From NCBI RefSeq assembly GCF_019890935.1, contig NZ_CP082333.1, forward strand, positions 2,692,001 to 2,756,000: 64,000 nucleotides of DNA. Direction: 5' to 3'. The first letter of the stretch is position 1. Each line of letters begins with the position of its first letter. A model generated the notes under the pieces. It saw only the letters and a program-made list of their open reading frames with translations. It did not search any database and was not told the DNA's origin. Both the position numbers and the translations under genes were made by a program. The DNA is from Exiguobacterium acetylicum. Its GTDB lineage: Bacteria > Bacillota > Bacilli > Exiguobacteriales > Exiguobacteriaceae. Shown in pieces: positions 28,040 to 36,351 of the stretch.

Positions 28040-28368
28040 TGTTGTTCACCTCTTTCTGGCTTGACCGAATGGATGGACATTGGTTATGTCTACACCTTAT
28101 TTCCAATCGACTCCCAAAACAATTAGAGCTTGGTGGAAATGATTATATTTTTTTCGGTAGCTATCTCGCTTGCGTGACACTAGTTCACAGCATGAATTCA
28201 TATCACGAAAAAAACGCGATTCACGAAAAAATGATCACGTTTTCCTTAATATTTTTTCATTTATCTACATGATGTTTTGAAAGATAAGGGTAAATACCAA
28301 TTTGATGATTAAAAAGTGCTCAAATCGGTAATAAGTCCTATATGAAGGGTGGATAGTCTTTAGAAATC
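28040..28368. promoter_or_regulatory. Divergent regulatory region of the EPS locus
   Basis: This gap of 329 bases lies between the minus-strand EPS operon and the plus-strand ligase-type gene. On the minus strand a perfect TATAAT (28142-28147) has no good -35, suggesting an activator-dependent promoter about 95 nt before the first gene. Two direct copies of TCACGAAAAAA (28203-28213 and 28221-28231, 18 bp apart) lie upstream and may be a regulator site. No gene is supported in the gap. Confidence 0.5.
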
Positions 28369-29634
28369 ATGTTAAAATCAGCCAATATACCCACATCGTT
28401 TGCCTTATCCATCCTAGTCGTTTGGATTATGCTCGATGCTTGGATTCGTCCCTTATCCTTCACGGACGAAGTGTTGCCGAAACAGTGGTCTCTTTGGTTG
28501 CTTCCGGTCTACATCGTTCTGTTCAGTGTCTGTTGGCTCATCTTACGACCGTTCTATCGCGCCAACCGAGCGACTGGGCATCAAATTGCACTCATTTTTC
28601 TGATTTATCTGACATTTCATATCGTTTTTTTCTTCTTTAACACGAATACAGATCATATTCTTGCTTCGCTTTACCTCATCTCGACTTGGCTGTTCGTTGG
28701 CATCGTCTCTTCGCTCTCGTGTACATCGATCGAACAATGGCAACGACTGTTGTGTCACTTTCTTTATGGACAAGCCGTCTTTCTCGCTTCCTATGCCCTC
28801 ATCGTCTCCTTTGGTTCAGAGTATGTCCCGGTCGAAAACCTGCAATGGCTTCGAATCGGTCCTTTGTCGTTTCCTCAACTGTACGTCGGGGAACAAGGCT
28901 CGTTCCTTCGCCTCGCTGGTCTGATGAATAATCCGAATACGTTTGCAGCGTGGCTTGTTCCAGGCGGACTGTTTGCTTGGTTCTATCTGCTCAGACAGTT
29001 CCCGCGTCGGCAAAGCTTTCTGCACGCCGTACTCCTCCTTCTCATCATCATCGCGTTACTCAGAAGCGGTTCGCAGACAGGTATCTATTCTTTTCTCCTC
29101 CTTGCTCTGCTGACGAGTATTCGAATGGTTCCGGGAACGAGACGGTTGCAGGTGACAGCATGTTACGTCATGGGTAGCTTGATCCTCCTAGCCGTCTTTG
29201 CATTTCAAGGACTGCTTCCCCGTTTGCTCAGTCTCAACGGACGATCTACGCTTTGGCAGGCAGGATGGCGTGCTTCCGCTGATTCACTTTGGTTCGGGCA
29301 CGGAATCGGAAGTGCTCCACGCGGACTGCAGGAGCAACTGAATGAACAAGTTCTTTATACGTTCCACAGCACACCGATTACCTATCTCTATGAATTCGGA
29401 CTGATCGGTTGTTTGCTGTACGGTGTAGTCTTTCTGTATCTGTTCTATCGACTGTTTCGGATTCAGACGACGGATCTCGCGTTTCTCACCCTGTTGCTTG
29501 CTAGCTGGCTCGGACTACTTCAATTCACGGAAAGCATTCTCGTCAGACCGAGTGGATTTTATTTCATTTGGCTTAGCCTTCTCGCTTATACGTCGCTTCG
29601 TCGACTTCCACCTCACGACAGTACCCACACCTAG
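28369..29634 (+). CDS. O-antigen ligase/polymerase (Wzy_C) family membrane protein
   Basis: This 421-residue protein has about ten membrane helices and one large outer loop. It holds the Wzy_C signature around RSTLWQAGWRASADSLWFGHGIG, with short flanking segments such as LRLAGLMNNPNTFAAWLVPG. Such proteins polymerise or ligate lipid-linked glycans. It is transcribed away from the EPS operon and shares its divergent regulatory region. No clear ribosome binding site precedes the ATG; AAGGGTGG lies about 16 nt upstream. Confidence 0.85.
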   Translation: MLKSANIPTSFALSILVVWIMLDAWIRPLSFTDEVLPKQWSLWLLPVYIVLFSVCWLILRPFYRANRATGHQIALIFLIYLTFHIVFFFFNTNTDHILASLYLISTWLFVGIVSSLSCTSIEQWQRLLCHFLYGQAVFLASYALIVSFGSEYVPVENLQWLRIGPLSFPQLYVGEQGSFLRLAGLMNNPNTFAAWLVPGGLFAWFYLLRQFPRRQSFLHAVLLLLIIIALLRSGSQTGIYSFLLLALLTSIRMVPGTRRLQVTACYVMGSLILLAVFAFQGLLPRLLSLNGRSTLWQAGWRASADSLWFGHGIGSAPRGLQEQLNEQVLYTFHSTPITYLYEFGLIGCLLYGVVFLYLFYRLFRIQTTDLAFLTLLLASWLGLLQFTESILVRPSGFYFIWLSLLAYTSLRRLPPHDSTHT

Positions 29635-29662
29635 AGCACCTACATGAAAGGGGTATGACATC

Positions 29663-30421
29663 ATGAAGAAATGGACAGAACAACAAGTCATCGATAGCCT
29701 AATCGAAGCTAGTATCGAATATCCCGCTCTCGACGCAAAGACGTATGCGCGCTGGTCGGTCGGAAAAGACATTCCATCGATCACGACGATCATCAATGTA
29801 TTTGGCTCTTGGCGTGAAGCACTCCAAGCGGCTGGTCTCTCATCAATCCGTCCGTACTTTTCAGATGAAGAGATTCTTGCTTTCATCAAGGAAGCATCGA
29901 CACGCTTACACCCGTTCCATAGCAACAGCTACCGGGAATGGGCAAAAGCGAAACATGGACCATCCTTGACATTGATCAACTTACGCTTCGGTTCTTGGTC
30001 ACGCGCACTGGAAGAAGCACAAATCGAGATGACACGTTCCATCTCGATGACCGAAGAACGGATCATCACAGCCTTACTCGAAGCTTCTGATGTCCTCCCC
30101 CGTCTGACGACACAGACGTATGCGATTTGGGCACAGGAAAATGGTCATCCGACAGTCGCGACGATTGCCCGTAAATACGGTTCATGGGCAGATGCCCTCG
30201 CTTGCCTCGACATCGCACCGCCTCGCCGGAAATGGGTCGAAGAAGATGTCCTTGAAGCACTGCGGCAGGCACAAGAAGAATTACCTTCCCTCAGTATCAT
30301 TCATTACCGGAAATGGGCAGAAGGTCGTTCGGTTCCGAGTACCTCGACGATCAACGCTCTCTTCGGTAGCTGGACCTCCGCCGTGCAATGCCTCAAGCGT
30401 GCACGCGTCTCTCTTTCTTGA
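29663..30421 (+). CDS. Second four-repeat HEAR protein
   Basis: This 252-residue paralogue of the protein at 14513 also has four repeats of about 60 residues, each ending FGSW or YGSW plus xxAL. Repeat three is nearly the same in both (PTVATIAR, R or K, YGSW). The basic linker before repeat four (PPRRKW here, PRKRW there) is conserved too, so the pair arose by whole-gene duplication. AAAGGGG precedes the ATG by about 9 nt. It follows the ligase-type gene by 28 nt and is probably co-transcribed. No nuclease motif is present. Confidence 0.82.
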   Translation: MKKWTEQQVIDSLIEASIEYPALDAKTYARWSVGKDIPSITTIINVFGSWREALQAAGLSSIRPYFSDEEILAFIKEASTRLHPFHSNSYREWAKAKHGPSLTLINLRFGSWSRALEEAQIEMTRSISMTEERIITALLEASDVLPRLTTQTYAIWAQENGHPTVATIARKYGSWADALACLDIAPPRRKWVEEDVLEALRQAQEELPSLSIIHYRKWAEGRSVPSTSTINALFGSWTSAVQCLKRARVSLS

Positions 30422-30437
30422 TTCTGCTCTTCTACCT

Positions 30438-30479
30438 AAAAGGAGTGACCCGGTATCACTACCGAGTCACTCCTTTTTC
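30438..30479. terminator. Bidirectional terminator
   Basis: AGGAGTGACCCGGTA pairs with TACCGAGTCACTCCT, with an A tract before and a T tract after. It separates convergent genes. Confidence 0.9.
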
Positions 30480-30485
30480 GTGCGT

Positions 30486-31481
30486 TTATGGTTTTTTGAT
30501 TTGCTCAAGCAGAGATGCAGGCAACAGCGTCACCGTGTCGTGCTTCAATAAATAGATGTCTTCCGCATATGCCCCGATGCGTCGGGGATTACGTCGTCTC
30601 TGCAAATTGTTTCGGATCGCTTTCGGAAAATTGACGCCGCATTCATAAGCATGTGGATATCCCCCACCGAATCGCGGATTGATTTCCGATAGGTAGAGCG
30701 TTCCGTCAACATCGAACAGGTCGAAATCAAGCGGTCCGACGAGACCGGTTCCATGTAAGACCTGCTCGACCATTTCAAAGACATCGTCGCGTTTAACGGA
30801 GCGACTCTTATCCGTTTCCCCTGCACGCATGACGAGTTTCTCCTTGATGAAGATATCGGTCACTTCATGCGTCAACCAGTCGACATAGACATCGACACCG
30901 AGCTCTTGTCCTCTTAAGTATTCTTGAATCAATAAATCGGGATAGGTAGCGAATAATCCTTCGACGACCTCAAGTGAAGAAACTGCCTGGACATGGAGAC
31001 TGGCACTCCCATTGCGTGGTTTGACGAAGACCGGAAACTGGACCTCTCCTTGCGCAAGTGCATTTCGGAAAGCCTCAAGCGTCACGTATGTCCGCGCATG
31101 CGCGATTCCTTCCGCGACACAATACGTATACATCGCGTACTTGTCGAAACAGAGACGACAAGCATCCATCGGTGAGACAAGGACTGTGACACCGATGGCT
31201 TCAAACCGTTCCGTCGCCGCTGCCAGCAATTCCAGTTCAGGATCAATCAATGACAAGAGCGCCGTCACCTGTTCGCGCTGACACAATTCCAGTAAGTGAT
31301 CGATATAATCCGGTGCATCGATGCGGGGGACGAGATGGTGACGTTCTGTCATATAGAGACCCGGTGCGAGTGGACTACAGTCCGCGGTACTGACGTGACC
31401 GTCCGGCATCTCACGGACGAAATACTCGACCAGCTTTGTCCGGCGACCAACGCTCGTCATCAACAAATGGGAAGTCTTCAT
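30486..31481 (-). CDS. ATP-grasp family ligase
   Basis: This 331-residue protein has an N-terminal pre-ATP-grasp domain (LLMTSVGRRTKLVEYF). The ATP-grasp fold follows, with FPVFVKPRNGSASLHV, LIQEYLRGQELGVDVYVD, the acidic GPLDFDLFD and SEINPRFGGGYPHAYECG. Such carbamoyl-phosphate-synthase-like ligases make amide bonds with small acids or amino sugars and are frequent beside polysaccharide loci. The chosen ATG has GAAGGAG upstream. It lies 16 nt after a VanZ-type gene. Confidence 0.88.
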   Translation of the reverse strand: MKTSHLLMTSVGRRTKLVEYFVREMPDGHVSTADCSPLAPGLYMTERHHLVPRIDAPDYIDHLLELCQREQVTALLSLIDPELELLAAATERFEAIGVTVLVSPMDACRLCFDKYAMYTYCVAEGIAHARTYVTLEAFRNALAQGEVQFPVFVKPRNGSASLHVQAVSSLEVVEGLFATYPDLLIQEYLRGQELGVDVYVDWLTHEVTDIFIKEKLVMRAGETDKSRSVKRDDVFEMVEQVLHGTGLVGPLDFDLFDVDGTLYLSEINPRFGGGYPHAYECGVNFPKAIRNNLQRRRNPRRIGAYAEDIYLLKHDTVTLLPASLLEQIKKP

Positions 31482-31497
31482 AGGGCAGTCTCCTTCG

Positions 31498-32022
31498 TTA
31501 AAAGTGATGCCTGTTCTTTTCGTGCTCGAAGGAAAGACTTCCTGCTTGGCGTCGGACTTTTTTCCTATAGATGAGTACATAACATCCAATTCCAATCAAG
31601 GCACCCGTTCCATCGAGTAAGACATCTTGGATGAGTCCAGTCCGGTCCCCTGTCAAAATCTGATGGAATTCATCAAAAACAGCGACCGTGATCGCTAACG
31701 AATAGGCGAACAAGACGGCAAGTCCTGGTGTCAGACGACGACGTGTTAAATCGATCAATCCGATCCCTAATACGAGAAATGTCGAGACATGGGCTGCTTT
31801 TCGGATGAAAAATTCAATGAAGCCACTTCGTCCAAGGGCGGCGACACTGACTTCTCCATGATAGGAAAAGGAGATGAAACGCAGATGATCGACGAATCCT
31901 AACGGAATGAATCGGGATAATCCTGGTTTGATGGATTGCGCTTGATACGGCATCGAACTTGAGATGAAGAGGATCAATAGAACGGCAAGGACGACGTAGC
32001 CGGACCACGTGATTTTTTTCAT
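31498..32022 (-). CDS. VanZ-family membrane protein
   Basis: This 174-residue protein has four membrane helices. The VanZ signature is seen in FFIRKAAHVSTFLVLGIG and AVFDEFHQILTGDRTGLIQDVLLDGTGALIG. VanZ homologues influence teicoplanin resistance or wall lipids, with no known enzyme activity. AAAAGGAGTG lies close to the ATG. A related protein is encoded at 44802. Confidence 0.9.
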   Translation of the reverse strand: MKKITWSGYVVLAVLLILFISSSMPYQAQSIKPGLSRFIPLGFVDHLRFISFSYHGEVSVAALGRSGFIEFFIRKAAHVSTFLVLGIGLIDLTRRRLTPGLAVLFAYSLAITVAVFDEFHQILTGDRTGLIQDVLLDGTGALIGIGCYVLIYRKKVRRQAGSLSFEHEKNRHHF

Positions 32023-32147
32023 GAAGACACTCCTTTTTTAATATCACTTTAGAATAGCATGGACCTCAAAAAATTGGCGGATTCTTTCTAAAATTCAATT
32101 TCTAGTTTAACCCAAATTAATTTTTTAGTTTCCTTGAAAAACGATAT

Positions 32148-32175
32148 TTTACATTTCGAAGGTTTCTTTTATAAT
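32148..32175 (+). promoter_or_regulatory. Sigma-A promoter of the XRE gene
   Basis: TTTACA (32148-32153), a 16-nt spacer and TATAAT (32170-32175) lie about 55 nt before the XRE gene. Confidence 0.7.
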
Positions 32176-32230
32176 GAAAGTGGTTAATTAGTACTATACA
32201 CGATGACCTGAAGAATAGGAGTGGAGTGCC

Positions 32231-32650
32231 ATGAATCGTGCACTAGGTAAAAAAATCATGCAACTGCGCAAACAACACAAGTATACTCAAAAGTTTTTAG
32301 CTGAACGATGTGGTGAATCAGCAACGGACATCTCCGCTTACGAACGTGGTCAGCGCATGCCCTCTCCTCAAGTCCTGGAACGATTGGCTCTTGCTTTAGA
32401 CACGACGGTCATTGATCTCATCGATCCGAAGTATGTACAGCATCCTTCGTTGAATGAATTCATGCAACAAGCGCTTGAACCCTCGCAACCGCTTGATCTG
32501 AAGCTCATTCTCGAGGACTTACTCGTTCACCTCAGTCTATCAAAGGAAATCTATTTCGATGGTCGCCTCGTCTCAGCGGACGTCCGAGATGAGATGGCGA
32601 CGTCCATTGATCAGGCACTAAAACGAGGGCTTTCCTCCATCGAGGCGTAA
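32231..32650 (+). CDS. XRE-family HTH transcriptional regulator
   Basis: This 139-residue protein has an N-terminal Cro/CI helix-turn-helix (residues 6-60: KIMQLRKQHKYTQKFLAERC and ISAYERGQRMPSPQVLERLA). A helical C-terminal region without recognisable domain follows. It may be a local repressor, and its targets are unknown. GGAGTGGAG precedes the ATG. It stands alone between its own promoter and a strong terminator. Confidence 0.92.
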   Translation: MNRALGKKIMQLRKQHKYTQKFLAERCGESATDISAYERGQRMPSPQVLERLALALDTTVIDLIDPKYVQHPSLNEFMQQALEPSQPLDLKLILEDLLVHLSLSKEIYFDGRLVSADVRDEMATSIDQALKRGLSSIEA

Positions 32651-32691
32651 AAAAAAGGAATCAAAATCAGCTGATTTTGATTCCTTTTTTT
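32649..32691. terminator. Strong bidirectional terminator
   Basis: AGGAATCAAAATCAG and CTGATTTTGATTCCT form a perfect 15-bp stem with A and T tracts on either side. Confidence 0.95.
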
Positions 32692-33001
32692 ATTCCGTTT
32701 GAACAATATGGTCAATGTACAATTGTCCGTCTTCATATGTCGCTTCTAGTAACTGACGAAAAAACGTATTCTCACTTGTTTTCTCGGATACGAATACGCG
32801 TGCGTAGCGCTGATGCGCCTGCGCGAGTACGCTGAATTTCAGGGTACGGACCGGTGAAGAGAAGAACAATTGTCGACCGGGATGCCCAAAGGCGTCCGTT
32901 GCTTTCGATTCTTCTAAGAAGTAAAAAGATTCATCTGGAAACAAGGTCTCAATGAACGATAAACAGCTTTGCTGAAAGGTACTTCCGCTCTGATTTTCCA
33001 T
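32690..33001 (-). CDS. Small hypothetical protein
   Basis: This 103-residue soluble protein has no recognised motif. It begins MENQSGSTFQQSCLSFIETL and appears alpha/beta. It follows the methyltransferase-like gene by 141 nt on the same strand and ends at the strong terminator, so it could be a distal member of the peptide operon or independent. Confidence 0.65.
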   Translation of the reverse strand: MENQSGSTFQQSCLSFIETLFPDESFYFLEESKATDAFGHPGRQLFFSSPVRTLKFSVLAQAHQRYARVFVSEKTSENTFFRQLLEATYEDGQLYIDHIVQTE

Positions 33002-33142
33002 GATGTGTCCGGCTCCTCTTTCTCATGATGTACTTCGAATCGTGAAAAGGAAACTACTCTATCACATTACCCAGTCTTTAGACCTATCCAAACCAGTATA
33101 TTACATATGTTTTTAATTATATCGTTACATTATATTATTCGA

Positions 33143-33880
33143 CTACTGTTTTTCGAATTCCAGTACCAGCATCGTTTTTCCTTCATAAAGAAATTGTCCT
33201 TGATAGCGTGATAACGTCGCAAATTCAAACAGTGTGTTCGGCTCATACAAATATTCAATCGCATAACTGACCTTTTCCTCTTTGCCCGATTTGAGGTAGG
33301 CGTTGAACAATAAACGTTCGCCGTCAACTTGATAGCCATAAAACAGCAACGTCTTTTGAAAACGTCGCGTCGCAATCGGATGCGCCATCGATTTTAGATG
33401 ATCGACATGATATAAGGACACAAGCAGTCGTCCACTTGGTCGTAGCAATTGACGGATGTTTCGAAAGAACAACAGCAACTCCCCACGCGTATAACGTAAA
33501 ATCGTCGTTCCCGGTAAGATGATCCGGTCAAAGTACTCAGGACCGACAACGTCCGTCACATCATGACTCCAGCCGTAAATCTTATGCTGATACTTCTCCG
33601 CAATCTGTTTCGTCCGCGCAGCTTCCGGTTCGATTAGATAAAGATCGTATCCTTCATCCGATAAGAGATTAAAGAGTGATGGATCAAACGTTCCATGAAA
33701 CAGGATCCGCTCCCCTTTTCGTAAATAACGCCGATACAGCATCAGCTCATCGACCTCAGTTAACTGTTGCGCTTCCTGATACAATTGACCGAATCGTTCA
33801 TCCGCCTGAACATGATTCAGCACTTCGACGCGCGAGTAGCTCCCTTTACGCAAGAATGGACCAAATAAGACATCACCCAT
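33143..33880 (-). CDS. Methyltransferase-like protein of the peptide operon
   Basis: This 245-residue protein has the layout of a class I SAM-dependent methyltransferase. It has a strand and loop (RILFHGTFDPSLFNLL) where motif I should be, an acidic strand end LYLIEPEA, then YFDRIILPGTTILRYT and LLRPSGRLLVSLYHVD. Motif I lacks the usual GxGxG, so binding may be altered or lost. It overlaps the upstream gene by 8 nt, implying coupled expression and a joint role, possibly in maturing the 48-residue peptide. Function is inference. Confidence 0.65.
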   Translation of the reverse strand: MGDVLFGPFLRKGSYSRVEVLNHVQADERFGQLYQEAQQLTEVDELMLYRRYLRKGERILFHGTFDPSLFNLLSDEGYDLYLIEPEAARTKQIAEKYQHKIYGWSHDVTDVVGPEYFDRIILPGTTILRYTRGELLLFFRNIRQLLRPSGRLLVSLYHVDHLKSMAHPIATRRFQKTLLFYGYQVDGERLLFNAYLKSGKEEKVSYAIEYLYEPNTLFEFATLSRYQGQFLYEGKTMLVLEFEKQ

Positions 33881-35078
33881 GATACATCAACTCCTTGTAA
33901 TGCTGAATCGCTTCTGCATAATCTGCGCCGAGTCGCTCCGGTAATACGTCGAACTGTTCTTTTTGATCCGCTTCGAGAATCCAGAGAAATGCTTCGTTCG
34001 TCTCAAATAGACGCAACGTCGTCCGGTCGAACGCAAAACAACCTTCCTCGTTTTGAATGCCGATCAACGTCAACGGTCCGATTCGCCCGGACGTCCGAGG
34101 CAATTCGAGATCAGAGTACGGTGTGATGAAACGGCTCGTTCCTTGAAACGTTCCAGCTAGTTGATACAGCAACGGAAACAGCTCTAATTCAGTTTGTGAT
34201 GCCAGCGCGTCAGGTTGAGGTTGCTGTTCTCGGAAAGACTCGATATCAACGGATAGGTCTGCACTTAACTGAATCGTCTTCTGTCGATCGGCGTAAATCC
34301 CGTCCGCAAAGAAGAACAGTCGATGCGAGACGCGTAATCCACTTAACGTCGCATAATCAAGGATCCCTATCGATTGATCGTTTTGAATCCGCCCCGTTTG
34401 TTGCCAGTCCACTAATCGCTCTGCTAGCGCGTCACGCGATAAGACCGTTAGTTGCGAATTAAGCGAGGGAGAAAGACGATCGGAAAACGTCAACAGAATC
34501 GGTGTCCGGCTCATCAGTTCGATGATCGGTAAATCGTGACGCATCGGATGATCGAAATAGATGACACTATTGATCGTCATCGCCTGGAAATTGCTTGCCG
34601 GAATCTTCTCCAGTAATGAGCTGTCTTCGATGTAGACATGACGCAACGGTTGCGGATGATGTGGCACCGACGCTGGGTACACACCTGTCATCAATGAGAG
34701 GAGCGCATGATGGACAGCTGGAACGGATGCAGAAGCAGGCATGTCTTCCTGCGGTAAGAAGAGACCATTCAGGAAATCCGGTTGTCCAAACAGGACTTCT
34801 CCATTTGGACGAATCAAGTGGAACTGAACATGCAACATCTCGTGTTGCAAATACGCGACGAGTCGTAACGTCCGTTCGCCTTCCCCTTGGAGGACGAAGA
34901 CGTAATGCTCATACTCCTGAAAATCCATATAATCGAGTAAATCATGGAACGTATGTGTGTCGTAATCAAACGCGTCGAGCGAAATACGGTGCGTCTCACA
35001 AAACGTTTGCAGATCAAGCGATGGTAGAGAACGTTGCAGCCAGCCGTCTTGTTCCGATAAAAGCGATAATCCGATCAT
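33873..35078 (-). CDS. Unknown protein with PqqD-like C-terminus
   Basis: This 401-residue protein has no membrane segments and no motif I can name in its first 330 residues. The last about 60 residues (CFAFDRTTLRLFETNEAFLW, ILEAD, then a helical tail) resemble PqqD/RRE domains that grip RiPP leader peptides. AAGGAGAGAGG precedes the ATG. It sits between a small peptide gene and a methyltransferase-like gene, an arrangement typical of peptide-modification loci. The RRE resemblance is judged by eye. Confidence 0.6.
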   Translation of the reverse strand: MIGLSLLSEQDGWLQRSLPSLDLQTFCETHRISLDAFDYDTHTFHDLLDYMDFQEYEHYVFVLQGEGERTLRLVAYLQHEMLHVQFHLIRPNGEVLFGQPDFLNGLFLPQEDMPASASVPAVHHALLSLMTGVYPASVPHHPQPLRHVYIEDSSLLEKIPASNFQAMTINSVIYFDHPMRHDLPIIELMSRTPILLTFSDRLSPSLNSQLTVLSRDALAERLVDWQQTGRIQNDQSIGILDYATLSGLRVSHRLFFFADGIYADRQKTIQLSADLSVDIESFREQQPQPDALASQTELELFPLLYQLAGTFQGTSRFITPYSDLELPRTSGRIGPLTLIGIQNEEGCFAFDRTTLRLFETNEAFLWILEADQKEQFDVLPERLGADYAEAIQHYKELMYHG

Positions 35079-35106
35079 GTCCTCTCTCCTTTCTCATCAA
35101 ATGATT

Positions 35107-35146
35107 GAAAAAAGGGCTTCATTCTAATAGCCGAATGAAGTCCTTT
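35107..35146 (-). terminator. Terminator/attenuator between peptide gene and maturation gene
   Basis: On the minus strand GGACTTCATTC pairs with GAATGAAGCCC across a 8-nt loop and six T follow. It lies right after the 48-residue peptide gene and before the 401-residue gene. Such leaky terminators often give excess precursor over modifying enzymes. Confidence 0.85.
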
Positions 35147-35154
35147 TGTGTGGA

Positions 35155-35301
35155 TTAAGCCGATTTAACGTTTGCCTTAGGTTTCGTAGCAGTCCGGTCC
35201 ATTTCCCGATGAGCGAGGGGGGCGACGGAGACGGTAGCAGGATTGAGACACCAAGCGCATGAAGTCATGTTACGTCGCGTTTCTTTTAAGATGAGTGTCA
35301 T
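35155..35301 (-). CDS. Candidate precursor peptide with CAWC motif
   Basis: This 48-residue peptide begins MTLILKETRRNM. The centre is TSCAWCLNPATVSVAPLAH, and the tail is basic and polar (KPKANVKSA). Two Cys in a C-x2-C and several Thr/Ser give modifiable residues. AAAGGGG lies 8 nt before the ATG, so translation is likely. It heads an operon with a terminator before the presumed maturation genes and is divergent from the PlcR-type regulator. No exporter is visible. A RiPP precursor is the best guess; it matches no family that I recognise. Confidence 0.6.
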   Translation of the reverse strand: MTLILKETRRNMTSCAWCLNPATVSVAPLAHREMDRTATKPKANVKSA

Positions 35302-35387
35302 GGGTGTACCCCTTTCTGAATCAAGTGAGATGGTCGTTGAAACATTGATACGAAATCGAGTAAATCAGTAGTATCTAGTTTAGTTCG

Positions 35388-35418
35388 CTTCTATAATAGA
35401 AGTTGGTACCCTATACCA
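35388..35418 (+). promoter_or_regulatory. Promoter and palindromes of the PlcR-type regulator gene
   Basis: A perfect TATAAT (35392-35397) is embedded in the palindrome CTTCTATAATAGAAG (35388-35402). TGGTA-N5-TACCA (35404-35418) follows at once. There is no good -35. A palindrome over the -10 suggests repression, perhaps autoregulation. Confidence 0.5.
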
Positions 35419-35448
35419 GTTCAATCTCCACGAAAGGACGAGGAGCCG

Positions 35449-36336
35449 ATGGATCAATTCATGTCACCGCAAATCGGCTTAGCATTACGCCGACTGCGGA
35501 AGAAACATAATCTGACACAAAAGGATTTAGCGAACGGAATTTGCAGTCAAGCAGAGATCAGTAAGATCGAGAGTGGCACACATTCACCGACAGTCGAACT
35601 ATTGTATGCTTTATCAAAGCGATTACAAGTACCCATAACAATGTTTCTTAATGAGAAAAGTTCATTAGAATCATTACGAATCGTTGATGACAAACTTTTA
35701 ACAAAATTTCAAAACAGCGAATACTCTGAAATTCAGGCTGTATCTAAAAAACAATTAAATTCCTTAGATCCTAACAGTGAACTAGCGACACTTTACTCTT
35801 ATTACATGCATCTAAGTTCATTTAGAATAGGTAATATCGATTACCGTACCTGTATTATCGAACTACAACGTTTGGCAGAGAAATGTGTCCAGTACTTTTA
35901 TTCACCTAAAATGATTTTCCGCATAAAATCCGCTATTGCTACGATTTATTATGAAAAAAATCATTTTAACTATGGTTTAAAGGTCTATGAAGAGTTACTC
36001 ACATTTAGTTACGATACAGACGAGATATTAGTAGAAAAAATTCGTTTATTATACAATTTATCGAAAGTACTAGTAGAACTTAAACAAAATGAGAGGGCTC
36101 TAAAACATATCGATGATGGTATCTATCTCAGTATACGCTTCAAGGATATGTCATTACTCGGACAGCTTTATTATCAGAAAGCATATTTAATGGAATATGT
36201 TTCTCCTGAATCACAAGAAGTTACAGATTCATTCGTCAAGGCATATACTATATTCGATATTTTGGGAATGACTGAGTATAAAAATTTAGTAATTAAATTC
36301 CATAAAACGCATCTTTCTCATTCTAGTTTAGTTTAG
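35449..36336 (+). CDS. PlcR-type quorum-sensing regulator (HTH plus TPR)
   Basis: This 295-residue RRNPP-family regulator has an XRE-type helix-turn-helix at residues about 8-62 (ALRRLRKKHNLTQKDLAN, then CSQAEISKIESGTHSPT). Five or so TPR repeats run to the C-terminus. It parallels Bacillus cereus PlcR (285 residues) throughout: SQAEISKIESG matches SQSEVSRIESG, LLGQLYYQK matches LIGQLYYQR, and AYTIFDILGMTEYK matches ASFFFDILEMHAYK (recalled sequence). PlcR is activated by an imported PapR peptide and binds palindromic boxes. GAGGAG precedes the ATG. The convergent pheromone gene ends 15 nt downstream. The gene is AT-rich compared with its surroundings. Confidence 0.9.
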   Translation: MDQFMSPQIGLALRRLRKKHNLTQKDLANGICSQAEISKIESGTHSPTVELLYALSKRLQVPITMFLNEKSSLESLRIVDDKLLTKFQNSEYSEIQAVSKKQLNSLDPNSELATLYSYYMHLSSFRIGNIDYRTCIIELQRLAEKCVQYFYSPKMIFRIKSAIATIYYEKNHFNYGLKVYEELLTFSYDTDEILVEKIRLLYNLSKVLVELKQNERALKHIDDGIYLSIRFKDMSLLGQLYYQKAYLMEYVSPESQEVTDSFVKAYTIFDILGMTEYKNLVIKFHKTHLSHSSLV

Positions 36337-36351
36337 TTAGATCAAACTGAG

